18,262 nt of DNA from Rhodospirillaceae bacterium (GTDB lineage: Bacteria; Pseudomonadota; Alphaproteobacteria; CADEGL01). The notes below the pieces were generated by a model. That model was not told the origin of the DNA and searched no databases. It saw only the letters and a program-made list of their open reading frames with translations. Where the stretch lies: assembly GCA_018699755.1 (NCBI GenBank), contig JABIRQ010000166.1, positions 1 through 18,262 on the forward strand, written 5' to 3'. Numbering within the stretch: the stretch's first letter is position 1; each line of letters opens with the position of its first letter. A program made the translations under genes and the position numbers. Of this stretch, positions 1 through 6,639 are shown in pieces.

Positions 1-125
1 CTGTGATAGCCGGGCTGATCCTCGCGCTCGAGGATCACGATGTCGTCGCTGTGGTCGGTCAGGTGATAGGCCGCCGAGGCACCGGCGATGCCGCCGCCGA
101 TGATCAGATATTCGCATTCGCGCAT
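1..125 (-). CDS. FAD-dependent oxidoreductase, DAO family (3'-truncated by window edge)
   Basis: Only the N-terminal ~41 residues are visible, reading leftward off the window. They form a dinucleotide-binding beta-alpha-beta fold: a short strand (EYLIIGGG), the glycine-rich loop GGGIAGASAAYHL at about residues 10-22, and an acidic end of the second strand (VILERED), which normally holds the FAD ribose. The following PGYH is typical of DAO-family amine or amino-acid oxidases, whose homologs often continue with STGRSAA, but that part lies outside the window. The ATG at 125 is preceded by a strong GGGAGG-type ribosome-binding site. The gene diverges from the acyl-CoA dehydrogenase across a 134-nt gap in which I see no convincing promoter. 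The substrate cannot be predicted from this fragment. Confidence 0.8.
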   Translation of the reverse strand, partial: MRECEYLIIGGGIAGASAAYHLTDHSDDIVILEREDQPGYH

Positions 126-259
126 GGCGCGTCTCCCTCCCTGGTCGCATCCCGAACTGCCGACGCATTATGGGCTGGCCCGGTGTCCGGCGGAAGGGTC
201 GCGGCGGCCGCCCGCGCTCGCTAAAGTGTGCGCCGTTTCGAAATCGAGAGAGGCCCGCC

Positions 260-1408
260 TTGGACCCCGTCCATCTCAAGGAAGAACACCGCCTGCTCCA
301 GGATCAGCTCCGCCGCTTCGTGGCCGAGGAGATCGTGCCCCATGGCGAGCGCTGGGAAGAGGAGGAGATGGTGCCCCGCGCGCTGCTGCGCCGGATGGGC
401 GAGCTGGGCTATTTCGGCCTGCGCGTGCCGGAGGCATACGGCGGCTCGGGCATGGATGCCCTGGCCACGGTGATCTTCGCCGAGGAACTGGCACGCTCGA
501 CCTTCGGCGGAGTCACGATCACCGCGACCGTCCATACCGACATGGCCAGCCCGCACCTGTTCAACGCGGGCACGGAAGAGCAGATCCGCCGCTGGGCGCC
601 GGGCCTCCTGTCGGGCGAGACGATCGGTTGCATCGCCGTGACCGAGGCCGAGGCCGGCTCCGACGTTCAGAACATCCGAACCTCGGCGCGCCGCGACGGC
701 AACGGCTGGGTGCTCGACGGCGGCAAGATGTTCATCACCAACGCGGTCCATGGCGACGTCTACTTCGTCGCCGCGCGCACCGATCCGGACCAGAAGGCGT
801 CGCGCGGCAGCAGCATGTTCATCGTGCCCAAGGCGGCGAAGGGGGTGGAGGTCGTGCGCAAGCTCGACAAGATGGGCTGGCGCAGCTCCGACACCGCCCA
901 GCTCGCCTTCGATTCGGTCAAGCTGCCGGCCGATGCCCTGCTGGGCGAGGAGAACCGCGGCTTCTACGCGATCATGAAGAACTTCCAGACCGAGCGGCTG
1001 TCCGCCGCCGGCATCTATATCGGCGAGATGGACACGGCGATCCGCCTGACCCTCGATTACGTCAAGACCCGCCGGGCCTTCGGCGGCACCCTGTGGGACC
1101 AGCAGGCCGTGCGCCAGCGCCTCGCCATGCTCGCGGCCCAGGCCGAGGCGGCGCGCCAGCTCGTCTATCACACCGCCTGGCTCGATTCCCAAGGGGTCGA
1201 TTGCGTCAAGGAAGTCTCGATGGCCAAGGCTTGGTGCGGCGAGCTGGTCAACCAGACGGTCTATGCCTGCCAACAGTTCCACGGCGGCTCCGGCTACATG
1301 CGCGGCACGCCGATCGAACGCATGGCCCGCGACGTGCGCATCCACACCATCGGCGGCGGCGCCACCGAGGTCATGCTCGAGGAAGTCGCCAAGCGGATGG
1401 AGCCATGA
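260..1408 (+). CDS. acyl-CoA dehydrogenase family protein
   Basis: A 382-residue flavoprotein of normal length for acyl-CoA dehydrogenases, expected to form an alpha,beta double bond in an acyl-CoA thioester and pass electrons to ETF. I chose the TTG at 260 because GAGAGAGG (246-253) sits 6 nt ahead of it and LDPVHL is a usual family start; an ATG at 170 would add 30 poorly conserved Arg-rich residues. Family signature 1 (AVTEAEAGSD) is at residues 126-135. The C-terminal signature QQFHGGSGYMRGTPIERMARD-like block is present, although Gly replaces the usual acidic residue after GYMR. The C-terminal catalytic-Glu site of MCAD-type enzymes reads IGGGATE. As in isovaleryl- and long-chain-CoA dehydrogenases, the base is instead probably Glu245 in FQTERLSAA. 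The acyl substrate is unknown. It lies upstream of an MFS transporter and a Rieske oxygenase, which suggests a catabolic set. Confidence 0.93.
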   Translation: MDPVHLKEEHRLLQDQLRRFVAEEIVPHGERWEEEEMVPRALLRRMGELGYFGLRVPEAYGGSGMDALATVIFAEELARSTFGGVTITATVHTDMASPHLFNAGTEEQIRRWAPGLLSGETIGCIAVTEAEAGSDVQNIRTSARRDGNGWVLDGGKMFITNAVHGDVYFVAARTDPDQKASRGSSMFIVPKAAKGVEVVRKLDKMGWRSSDTAQLAFDSVKLPADALLGEENRGFYAIMKNFQTERLSAAGIYIGEMDTAIRLTLDYVKTRRAFGGTLWDQQAVRQRLAMLAAQAEAARQLVYHTAWLDSQGVDCVKEVSMAKAWCGELVNQTVYACQQFHGGSGYMRGTPIERMARDVRIHTIGGGATEVMLEEVAKRMEP

Positions 1409-1426
1409 GGGCGGTGGGTGCCTATT

Positions 1427-1532
1427 CTCACCCCCACCCCAACCTTCCCCCATCGAGGGGGAGGGGGTCGCAGGGTGTCCGGCGGAGACATCTCCCTCCC
1501 CCCTTGTGGGGGAGGGCTGGGGTGAGGGGTCG
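1427..1532. repeat. C/G-rich dispersed palindromic repeat (two inverted half-elements)
   Basis: Two related arms in opposite orientation, 1427-1470 and 1491-1532, are separated by about 20 nt. The left arm reads CTCACCCCCACCCCAACC and then a small hairpin (CCCCC-ATCG-AGGGGG). The right arm contains CCCTCCCCC-CTTG-TGGGGGAGGG and ends GGGTGAGGGG, so its reverse complement resembles the left arm. This design (CTCACCCCAACCCTCCCCC...) is familiar as a multicopy intergenic element in alphaproteobacterial genomes. It nearly fills the gap between the acyl-CoA dehydrogenase and the MFS gene and could fold in RNA into a large stem, acting as a partial terminator or stabilising the 3' end. The only Shine-Dalgarno-like stretch for the MFS gene (GAGGGG, 1524-1529) lies inside the right arm. 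Confidence 0.8.
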
Positions 1533-1541
1533 TAAAAACCT

Positions 1542-2795
1542 ATGACCGCTGGCGCCAAGACGACCGGGCCTGACCATACGCACAGCATCGAGACGCCCTA
1601 TGGCTGGGCCGTGCTCGCCGTTTCCCTGCTGCTCGTCGTGGTGGGCTACGGCAGCACCCTGTTGCTGCTGGTCTCGCTCAAGCAGATCGCGGTCGAGCTG
1701 GACTGGCCGCGCTCGGTGCCCTCGCTCGCCTATGCCTGCAACATGATCGGCATCGGGTTGGGCGGCATCGTCATGGGCTACTGGTCGGACCGCGCGGGCC
1801 CGGCGCCCGCGATCGTCCTGTCCGCCATCGCCATGCCGGCGGGGCTCTGGCTGGTCTCCAACGTGACCGAGCCGTGGCAGGCCTATCTTGCCTATGGGGT
1901 GCTGATCGGCTTCATCGCCAACGGCGCCCTGTTCTCGCCCCTGATCGCCAACGCGACGCGCTGGTTCGACAAGCGCCGCGGCCTGGCCATCGCCATCGTC
2001 GCCAGCGGCCAGGGGGTGGGGGGCACCCTGCTCGCGCCCCTCTTCCGCTGGGTCAACGAGCATAACGGCTGGCGCACGACCTACGAATGGTACGCCCTGG
2101 TCGCGCTCTGCCTGATGGCGCCGACCCTGCTGATCCTGCGCCGTCGCGCGCCCAAGCCGCGCCAGAACACGGCGACCCTGGCCGACAGCCGCCAGGCCCT
2201 GGGCCTGCCGCTGAACGCGGTCCATGCCATGCTCTTCGCGGCGATCATATGCTGTTGCGTCGCCATGGCGATGCCGCTGGTCCATCTCGTCGCCCATGTC
2301 AGCGATCTCGGCTTCACCTATAGCCAGGGCGCGCAGGCCCTGGCCCTGGTGCTGTTCACCAGCCTGTTCAGCCGCCTCGGGTTGGGCGCCCTGTCGGACC
2401 GGATCGGCGGCTTCCGCACCCTGCTGACCGGGTCCGGCCTCCAGGCCGTGTCGCTGCTGCTCTTCGCCTCGCTCGGCGAGCTCTGGGCTATCTACGGCAT
2501 CGCCGTGCTGTTCGGCCTGGGCTTCGGTGGCATCGTGCCGAGCTACGCCATGATCATCCGCGAAATTTTCCCCGAACGGGGCGCAGCCTGGCGTATCGCG
2601 GTGGTGATGACCGGGGGAACCCTGGGCATGGCCAGCGGCGGCTATGTCGGCGGCGAGATTTTCGACGGAACCGGCAGCTACGTCACCGCCTTCCTGCTCG
2701 GCTTCGCCTTCAATCTCTGCAACCTCGCCATCATCTTCACGCTTTATCGCCGTCATAGCGGCGGCCGACGGGTGGCGGAGGCCGTTCCCGCCTGA
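1542..2795 (+). CDS. MFS transporter (12-TM, monocarboxylate/oxalate-formate-type)
   Basis: A 417-residue inner-membrane protein made of alternating hydrophobic segments, consistent with two six-helix halves. The first helix is at about residues 20-45 (GWAVLAVSLLLVVVGYG). The loop between helices 2 and 3 carries the MFS motif-A remnant GYWSDRAGP, and the matching loop of the second half carries LSDRIGGFRTLL. A central cytoplasmic loop with RRRAPKPR follows helix 6. Length and pattern fit the small-carboxylate transporter branch (MCT/OxlT-like), but the substrate is not determined. The ATG at 1542 has only a distant GAGGGG, 12 nt upstream and inside the repeat element, so translation may be weak or coupled. 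The neighbouring acyl-CoA dehydrogenase and Rieske oxygenase suggest uptake or export of a carboxylated or aromatic compound; this is inference. Confidence 0.92.
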   Translation: MTAGAKTTGPDHTHSIETPYGWAVLAVSLLLVVVGYGSTLLLLVSLKQIAVELDWPRSVPSLAYACNMIGIGLGGIVMGYWSDRAGPAPAIVLSAIAMPAGLWLVSNVTEPWQAYLAYGVLIGFIANGALFSPLIANATRWFDKRRGLAIAIVASGQGVGGTLLAPLFRWVNEHNGWRTTYEWYALVALCLMAPTLLILRRRAPKPRQNTATLADSRQALGLPLNAVHAMLFAAIICCCVAMAMPLVHLVAHVSDLGFTYSQGAQALALVLFTSLFSRLGLGALSDRIGGFRTLLTGSGLQAVSLLLFASLGELWAIYGIAVLFGLGFGGIVPSYAMIIREIFPERGAAWRIAVVMTGGTLGMASGGYVGGEIFDGTGSYVTAFLLGFAFNLCNLAIIFTLYRRHSGGRRVAEAVPA

Positions 2796-2865
2796 TTCGC
2801 GCCGCTTGTCGGGCCCGGGCGCCCGGCGCTATCGTTCAGTATCGGCGGGGCGAGGAGAGACGGCC

Positions 2866-4203
2866 ATGGCGGGAAGCGAACGCACACTCAAGCGACCCTT
2901 CAACGCCTATCACCGCGACCGGGCCATGCCCGTTGACCCGGAATTGCAGGAGACCGGCTGGGGCATGCCCTGCGGCGAATACTTGCGCCGCTTCTGGCAG
3001 CCCGTCGCCCTGTCCGAGGATCTGGGCGACCGGCCCCTGGCCTTGCGTATCCTGGGCGACGATCTGGTCGTCTTTCGCGACGGCTCCGGCCGGCCCGCCG
3101 TGCTCGAGAAGCATTGCTGCCACCGCGGCACCTCGCTCGAATTCGGCAAGATCGAGGAGCAGGGCATCCGCTGCTGCTATCACGGCTGGCTGTTCGCGCC
3201 CGACGGCGCGATCCTGGAAACTCCGGGCGAGCCGCCCGGGAGCCGGGTCAGGGACAAGGTCTTCCAGGGCGCCTATCCGGCCCATGAGTTCGCCGGCATC
3301 GTCTTCGCCTATATGGGCCCGCCGGAGGAGAAGCCCGCCTTCCCGGATTACGACCTTTGGGCGCGCCGCGCGGTCGCGGATTTCCAGCCTTACAAGATTC
3401 ACAACCCCTGCAACTGGCTCCAGGTCCGCGAGAACGAGATGGACCCGGTGCATATCACCTTTCTGCACACGCGCCATTCGGGGGTGCAGTTCACCCCGTG
3501 CTACGGCGCGGTGCCGACCATCGAATGGCAGGAGACGCCGGTCGGCATGATGTATGTCAGCGTGCGCCGCTGGGGCGATTTCCTCTATCTCCGCTCCAAC
3601 GACATGATCCTGCCGAACATCGCCCGGGTCGCGGGCATCGAGGACGCCGAGGGCGAGACGGAGTTCGACCGCCGCTCGGGCGCGACCAACTGGGTCGTGC
3701 CGATCGATGACGCCAATTGCTGGACCATCGGCTGGGACGAAGTCGACCGCCATATCCCGGAGGAGGGGCGCGACGGCTATCTCGACCGCATGGCGCGGCG
3801 CGGGGCGAATATGCTGAACCCCAACTCGGCCGGCCAGACGGCCGAGCCGACCTACGAGATGCGCCAGGCCGCGCCGGGCGACTGGGACGCCTGGACCAGC
3901 CAGGGGCCCGTGACCAGCCACAGCCGCGAGCATCTGGGCCTGACCGATCGGGGGGTGACGATGTATCGCCGGCTGGTGCGCGACGGGGTGCGCGCGGTGG
4001 CGGCGGGCCAGGTGCCCAAGGGATTGCAGGCCGAGGCCCCACCCGAGCCCCTGCGGACCTTCGCCAACAACACGGTCAAGCGCGTGCCGCCCGCCCCGAC
4101 GGAGGAGGATGACCGCGCGCTGCGCCTGGAATTCGGGCGCGAGATCACCGAGCGGATCATGCGGGGCGAAATTCGCTACACACTTCACCAGGCGGCGGAA
4201 TAG
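2866..4203 (+). CDS. aromatic ring-hydroxylating oxygenase alpha subunit, Rieske type (phthalate dioxygenase-like)
   Basis: A 445-residue oxygenase component that would use a [2Fe-2S] Rieske centre and mononuclear Fe(II) to hydroxylate or demethylate an aromatic or related substrate. The Rieske ligands are C84-x-H86 (CCHRG) and C103-x2-H106 (CCYHGW), with the usual 16-residue spacing. The mononuclear iron motif is D193-x2-H196-x4-H201 (NEMDPVHITFLH), with Asp193 as the electron-bridging residue. The domain order (FWQPVAL near the N-terminus, then Rieske, then catalytic domain) matches single-component alpha-only oxygenases such as phthalate 4,5-dioxygenase and vanillate demethylase. The ATG at 2866 is preceded by GAGGAGA at 2852-2858. 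No reductase or ferredoxin gene is nearby, so electrons must come from elsewhere. Its stop overlaps the start of the next gene by 1 nt. The substrate is unknown. Confidence 0.93.
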   Translation: MAGSERTLKRPFNAYHRDRAMPVDPELQETGWGMPCGEYLRRFWQPVALSEDLGDRPLALRILGDDLVVFRDGSGRPAVLEKHCCHRGTSLEFGKIEEQGIRCCYHGWLFAPDGAILETPGEPPGSRVRDKVFQGAYPAHEFAGIVFAYMGPPEEKPAFPDYDLWARRAVADFQPYKIHNPCNWLQVRENEMDPVHITFLHTRHSGVQFTPCYGAVPTIEWQETPVGMMYVSVRRWGDFLYLRSNDMILPNIARVAGIEDAEGETEFDRRSGATNWVVPIDDANCWTIGWDEVDRHIPEEGRDGYLDRMARRGANMLNPNSAGQTAEPTYEMRQAAPGDWDAWTSQGPVTSHSREHLGLTDRGVTMYRRLVRDGVRAVAAGQVPKGLQAEAPPEPLRTFANNTVKRVPPAPTEEDDRALRLEFGREITERIMRGEIRYTLHQAAE

Positions 4204-4877
4204 TGGCCGTCCCGCCCTTTGCCCCGATCCTCGCGGCGGCGCGCAAGCGCACCGGGGGCGAGACCGCCCTCGCCGCCCTGCTGCCCAAGGCGAAATCGGC
4301 CAAGGCCCTGCGCGCGACGCCCGACGACCGCTATCTCTCACTGATGTGCCTGCGCATCTTTCGCGCGGGCCTGAAGCACGCCCTGGTCGACGCCAGATGG
4401 CCGGCTTTCGAAGAGGCGTTCCACGGTTTCGACCCGCGCCGGGTCGCGCTGATGAACGACGAGGATATCGAACGTCTGATGGGCGACGCGCGGCTGATCC
4501 GCCATCTCGGCAAGCTGCGCGCGGTCCCCGCCAACGCCGCCGCCATGCGCGTGATCGGCGCCGAGGCGGGCGGTTTCGGCGCCTGGCTGGCCGATTGGCC
4601 GGGCACGGAGATCGTGGGGCTGTGGGATGCCCTGGCCGACCGCTTCTCCCAGCTCGGCGGCAATTCCGGGCCCTATTTCCTGCGCATGGCGGGCAAGGAT
4701 AGCTTCGTCGTCAGCCCCGATGTCATCAAGGCGCTGATCGGCCTCGGCATCGTCGAGAAGAAGCCGACGAGCAAGAAGGACCGCTCGGCCGTGCAGGCCG
4801 CCTTCAACGCCTGGGGGGAGGAGAGCGGCCTGCCGCTTTGTCATATGAGCATGATTCTCGCCCGCTCGATCGGCTAA
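4203..4877 (+). CDS. Tag-family DNA-3-methyladenine glycosylase I homolog, probably divergent
   Basis: 224 residues starting at GTG 4203, which overlaps the upstream TAG by one base (TAGTG), so translational coupling is likely. The core matches E. coli Tag: an AGL helix, then FHGFDPRRVALMNDEDIERLM, then RLIRHLGKLRAVPANA, which corresponds to Tag's FDPxxVAxMxxxDxxxLxxDAGIIRHRGKI region. Key functional residues differ. The N-terminal MERCGW zinc-ligand motif is absent. The position of the catalytic/base-binding Glu38 (LCLEGQQAGL in Tag) reads MCLRIFRAGL, with Arg51 there. The C-terminal H-x3-C zinc pair is not evident; only a Cys-His pair near the end (LPLCHMS) remains. It may therefore bind DNA or a nucleobase without glycosylase activity, or use other residues. 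It is sandwiched between a Rieske oxygenase and an EgtB-like gene. Confidence 0.8.
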   Translation: MAVPPFAPILAAARKRTGGETALAALLPKAKSAKALRATPDDRYLSLMCLRIFRAGLKHALVDARWPAFEEAFHGFDPRRVALMNDEDIERLMGDARLIRHLGKLRAVPANAAAMRVIGAEAGGFGAWLADWPGTEIVGLWDALADRFSQLGGNSGPYFLRMAGKDSFVVSPDVIKALIGLGIVEKKPTSKKDRSAVQAAFNAWGEESGLPLCHMSMILARSIG

Positions 4878-4889
4878 GGTGCCCGGGCC

Positions 4890-6134
4890 ATGAAAGCCCG
4901 AAGCCAGACACTCGACCGCCGCGCCGAAACCCTGCGCACCGCCTATGCGGAGTGCCGCGCCCATACCCTGTCCCTGTTCGAGGATATCGACGATGCCCTG
5001 TTCCGGACCCAGCCGGATCCGGGCTTCAGCCCGATCGGCTGGCATCTCGGCCATATCGCCCTGACCGAGGGGCTGTGGCTGCTGCGCGACAGCGCGGGTC
5101 TGACCCTGCCTCGGCCCGATTACGAGGATTATTTCCATGTCGAGCGCCTGGCCAAGCATCTGCGCGGCGGCGTGCCGGACAAGGACGCGGTGCTGGCCTA
5201 CGGCGAGGCGATGCGCGCGGCGGTGTTCCGGCGGCTGGAGCAGGCGCCCCTCGGCGATCCGATCGAGCTGCGCCGCTGGCATTTCGTGCTCCAGCACGAG
5301 GCCATGCACGACGAGACCATCACCTTCCTGCGCACCCTGCTCGGCGCGCGGCCCGAGGCGCCGGGCTGGCCGCCGTCGAGCCGTCCGCCCGGCGAGGCGA
5401 TGGTCGCGGTGCCGGAAGGTTGGGTCGCGATGGGCAGCGCGGATCCCGCCGCCATGGACAACGAGCGCGCGCGCCATGAGGTCGCCGTGCCGGCCTTTTG
5501 CCTCGACGTCTATCCGGTGACCCAGGCGGATTTTGCCGAGTTCATGGTGGACGGCGGCTACGAGACGCGGCGCTTGTGGAGCGATGCCGGTTGGGCCTGG
5601 CTCGCCGCCGGCGGGATCGCGCGCAGCCCCTTGCATTGGCGGGAGGGCTGCACGGACCATCCGGTCTCCGGCGTGTCCTTGCATGAGGCCGAGGCCTATG
5701 CCCGCTGGGCCGGCAAGCGTCTGCCGACCGAAGCGGAATGGGAGCGGGCCGCCGCCGCCTCGCTCGCCCGCGACGACGGGGCGCCCTATCCCTGGGGCCG
5801 CGCCGCGCCGGCCGCCGGCCGGGCCAATTTCGGCAACGGCGTGCACGGCACGACCAGCGTGACGGCCCAGCCCGAGGGGCGCAGCGCGGCCGGTTGCCTC
5901 GACATGCTGGGCAATGTCTGGGAATGGACGGCGACGGAGTTCCATCCCTATCCGGGCTTCGAACCCTGGCCGTATCACGGCTATTCCGCGGCCTGGTTCG
6001 ACGGACGGCACCGGGTGCTCAAGGGCGGCAGTTGGGCCAGCCCGCGCTGGCTGCTGCGGCGCAGCTTCCGCAATTTCTACGAACACGGCGTGCGCCAGAT
6101 CCTCTGCGGCTTCCGCTGCGCCGCCGACGCCTGA
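4890..6134 (+). CDS. EgtB/SUMF1-family non-heme iron enzyme (sulfoxide-synthase-like)
   Basis: A 414-residue two-domain protein. The N-terminal DinB-like four-helix domain (about 1-165) carries the three-His iron site: His52 in GWHLGH and H136-x3-H140-x-E142 (HEAMHDE), the HX3HXE pattern of EgtB and OvoA. The C-terminal FGE/SUMF1-type domain (about 170-414) has LPTEAEWERAA, MLGNVWEWTA, YPGF, GYS, FDGRHRVLKGGSWAS, RRSFRN and CGFRCA, all in EgtB order. Family members join cysteine or gamma-glutamylcysteine (or a selenium donor) to a histidine betaine using O2. The residue before the third His is Met139, whereas as I recall mycobacterial EgtB has Gln (HEQQHQE), so the substrate may differ. No egtD-like methyltransferase or lyase is adjacent. 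Start ATG 4890 follows AAGGTG, 12 nt after the Tag-like gene. Confidence 0.85.
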   Translation: MKARSQTLDRRAETLRTAYAECRAHTLSLFEDIDDALFRTQPDPGFSPIGWHLGHIALTEGLWLLRDSAGLTLPRPDYEDYFHVERLAKHLRGGVPDKDAVLAYGEAMRAAVFRRLEQAPLGDPIELRRWHFVLQHEAMHDETITFLRTLLGARPEAPGWPPSSRPPGEAMVAVPEGWVAMGSADPAAMDNERARHEVAVPAFCLDVYPVTQADFAEFMVDGGYETRRLWSDAGWAWLAAGGIARSPLHWREGCTDHPVSGVSLHEAEAYARWAGKRLPTEAEWERAAAASLARDDGAPYPWGRAAPAAGRANFGNGVHGTTSVTAQPEGRSAAGCLDMLGNVWEWTATEFHPYPGFEPWPYHGYSAAWFDGRHRVLKGGSWASPRWLLRRSFRNFYEHGVRQILCGFRCAADA

Positions 6135-6142
6135 GGACCGCG

Positions 6143-6162
6143 CCGGGGTTCCGAGGTCCCGG
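6143..6162 (+). terminator. possible terminator hairpin between convergent genes
   Basis: CCGGGGTT-CCGA-GGTCCCGG can pair as an 8-bp stem in rightward RNA (five Watson-Crick GC pairs plus three G-U wobbles) with a 4-nt loop. It sits in the 28-nt gap between the convergent EgtB-like and MarR genes. There is no U-tract, and on the opposite strand only five pairs form, so it is at best a weak or factor-assisted stop for the rightward operon. Confidence 0.3.
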
Positions 6163-6639
6163 CTAGTCGCGATTCGTGTCGAGCCAGGCGCGCAGTCGCT
6201 CGAGGTCGGCGAACAGGCGAGCGAGTTCGGCTGCGCTCCAGCCCGAGAAGATGCGTTTCAGCGCGGGTTCGAATTGGGCCAGGGCCGTCCCGTGGGCACG
6301 GCGCCCCGCCTCGCTGAGATAGAGCTGCCTGACGCGCCCGTCGCCGGGGTCGGGGCGACGCTGGAGAAAGCCTTTCGCGACGAGCTTCTGGATCGTCTTG
6401 GTGATGCCCGGCTGGGGCTGCTGGAAGGCGGCGGCGATCCCGGTCACCGTCTTGCCTTCGTCGGGCCGGTGGTGGAAGTGGTTCAGCATGACGAATTGGG
6501 GAAACGGCATGTCGGTCTCCGCCAGAAGGCGATTCGCGTGGGTGGTGGCGAGCTGGTCGATGATGCCGATCCAATTGAGGATGCGGAAGCGCGGGTCGCC
6601 GTCCCGGGTTGCGGGGTCGCGCTCGGCCGACCGGCTCAT
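6163..6639 (-). CDS. MarR-family transcriptional regulator
   Basis: 158 residues with the MarR winged-helix fold. The N-terminal dimerisation helix contains ILNWIGIIDQLATTHANRLLAE. The helix-turn-helix is at about residues 65-95 (VTGIAAAFQQPQPGITKTIQKLVAKGF). The wing reads DPGDGRVRQLYLSEAGRR, the classic DxRxxRxxxLTxxG-type pattern. A C-terminal helix (WSAAELARLFADLERLRAWL) completes the dimer interface. Such proteins are usually repressors released by small aromatic ligands or by oxidation; no Cys is visible here, so a thiol switch is unlikely. Its ATG overlaps the nitroreductase-like stop (ATGA), so it is the second gene of a leftward two-gene operon. It probably represses its own operon through the palindromes at 7811-7824 and 7831-7850, which is inference. 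Confidence 0.92.
   Translation of the reverse strand: MSRSAERDPATRDGDPRFRILNWIGIIDQLATTHANRLLAETDMPFPQFVMLNHFHHRPDEGKTVTGIAAAFQQPQPGITKTIQKLVAKGFLQRRPDPGDGRVRQLYLSEAGRRAHGTALAQFEPALKRIFSGWSAAELARLFADLERLRAWLDTNRD

Noticed and set aside
221..1588. Long leftward open frame opposite the acyl-CoA dehydrogenase
   Set aside because: High-GC shadow frame: low-complexity His/Ala/Gly/Arg-rich translation without motifs, lying antisense to a gene with clear family signatures. The same applies to the long frame 88-1545 on the plus strand and to 1428-2756 opposite the MFS gene.
2809..2834. GC-rich palindrome between the MFS and Rieske genes as a terminator
   Set aside because: CGGGCGCCCG is self-complementary but leaves no loop and has no U-tract; it is not supportable as a terminator.
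2836..4341. Long leftward open frame opposite the Rieske oxygenase
   Set aside because: It is antisense to a gene with intact Rieske and iron-binding motifs, and its translation is compositionally biased and matches nothing I recognise.
4338..6086. 582-codon leftward open frame opposite the Tag-like and EgtB-like genes
   Set aside because: It crosses two real genes on the other strand and its translation has no recognisable domain; long antisense frames are common at this GC content.
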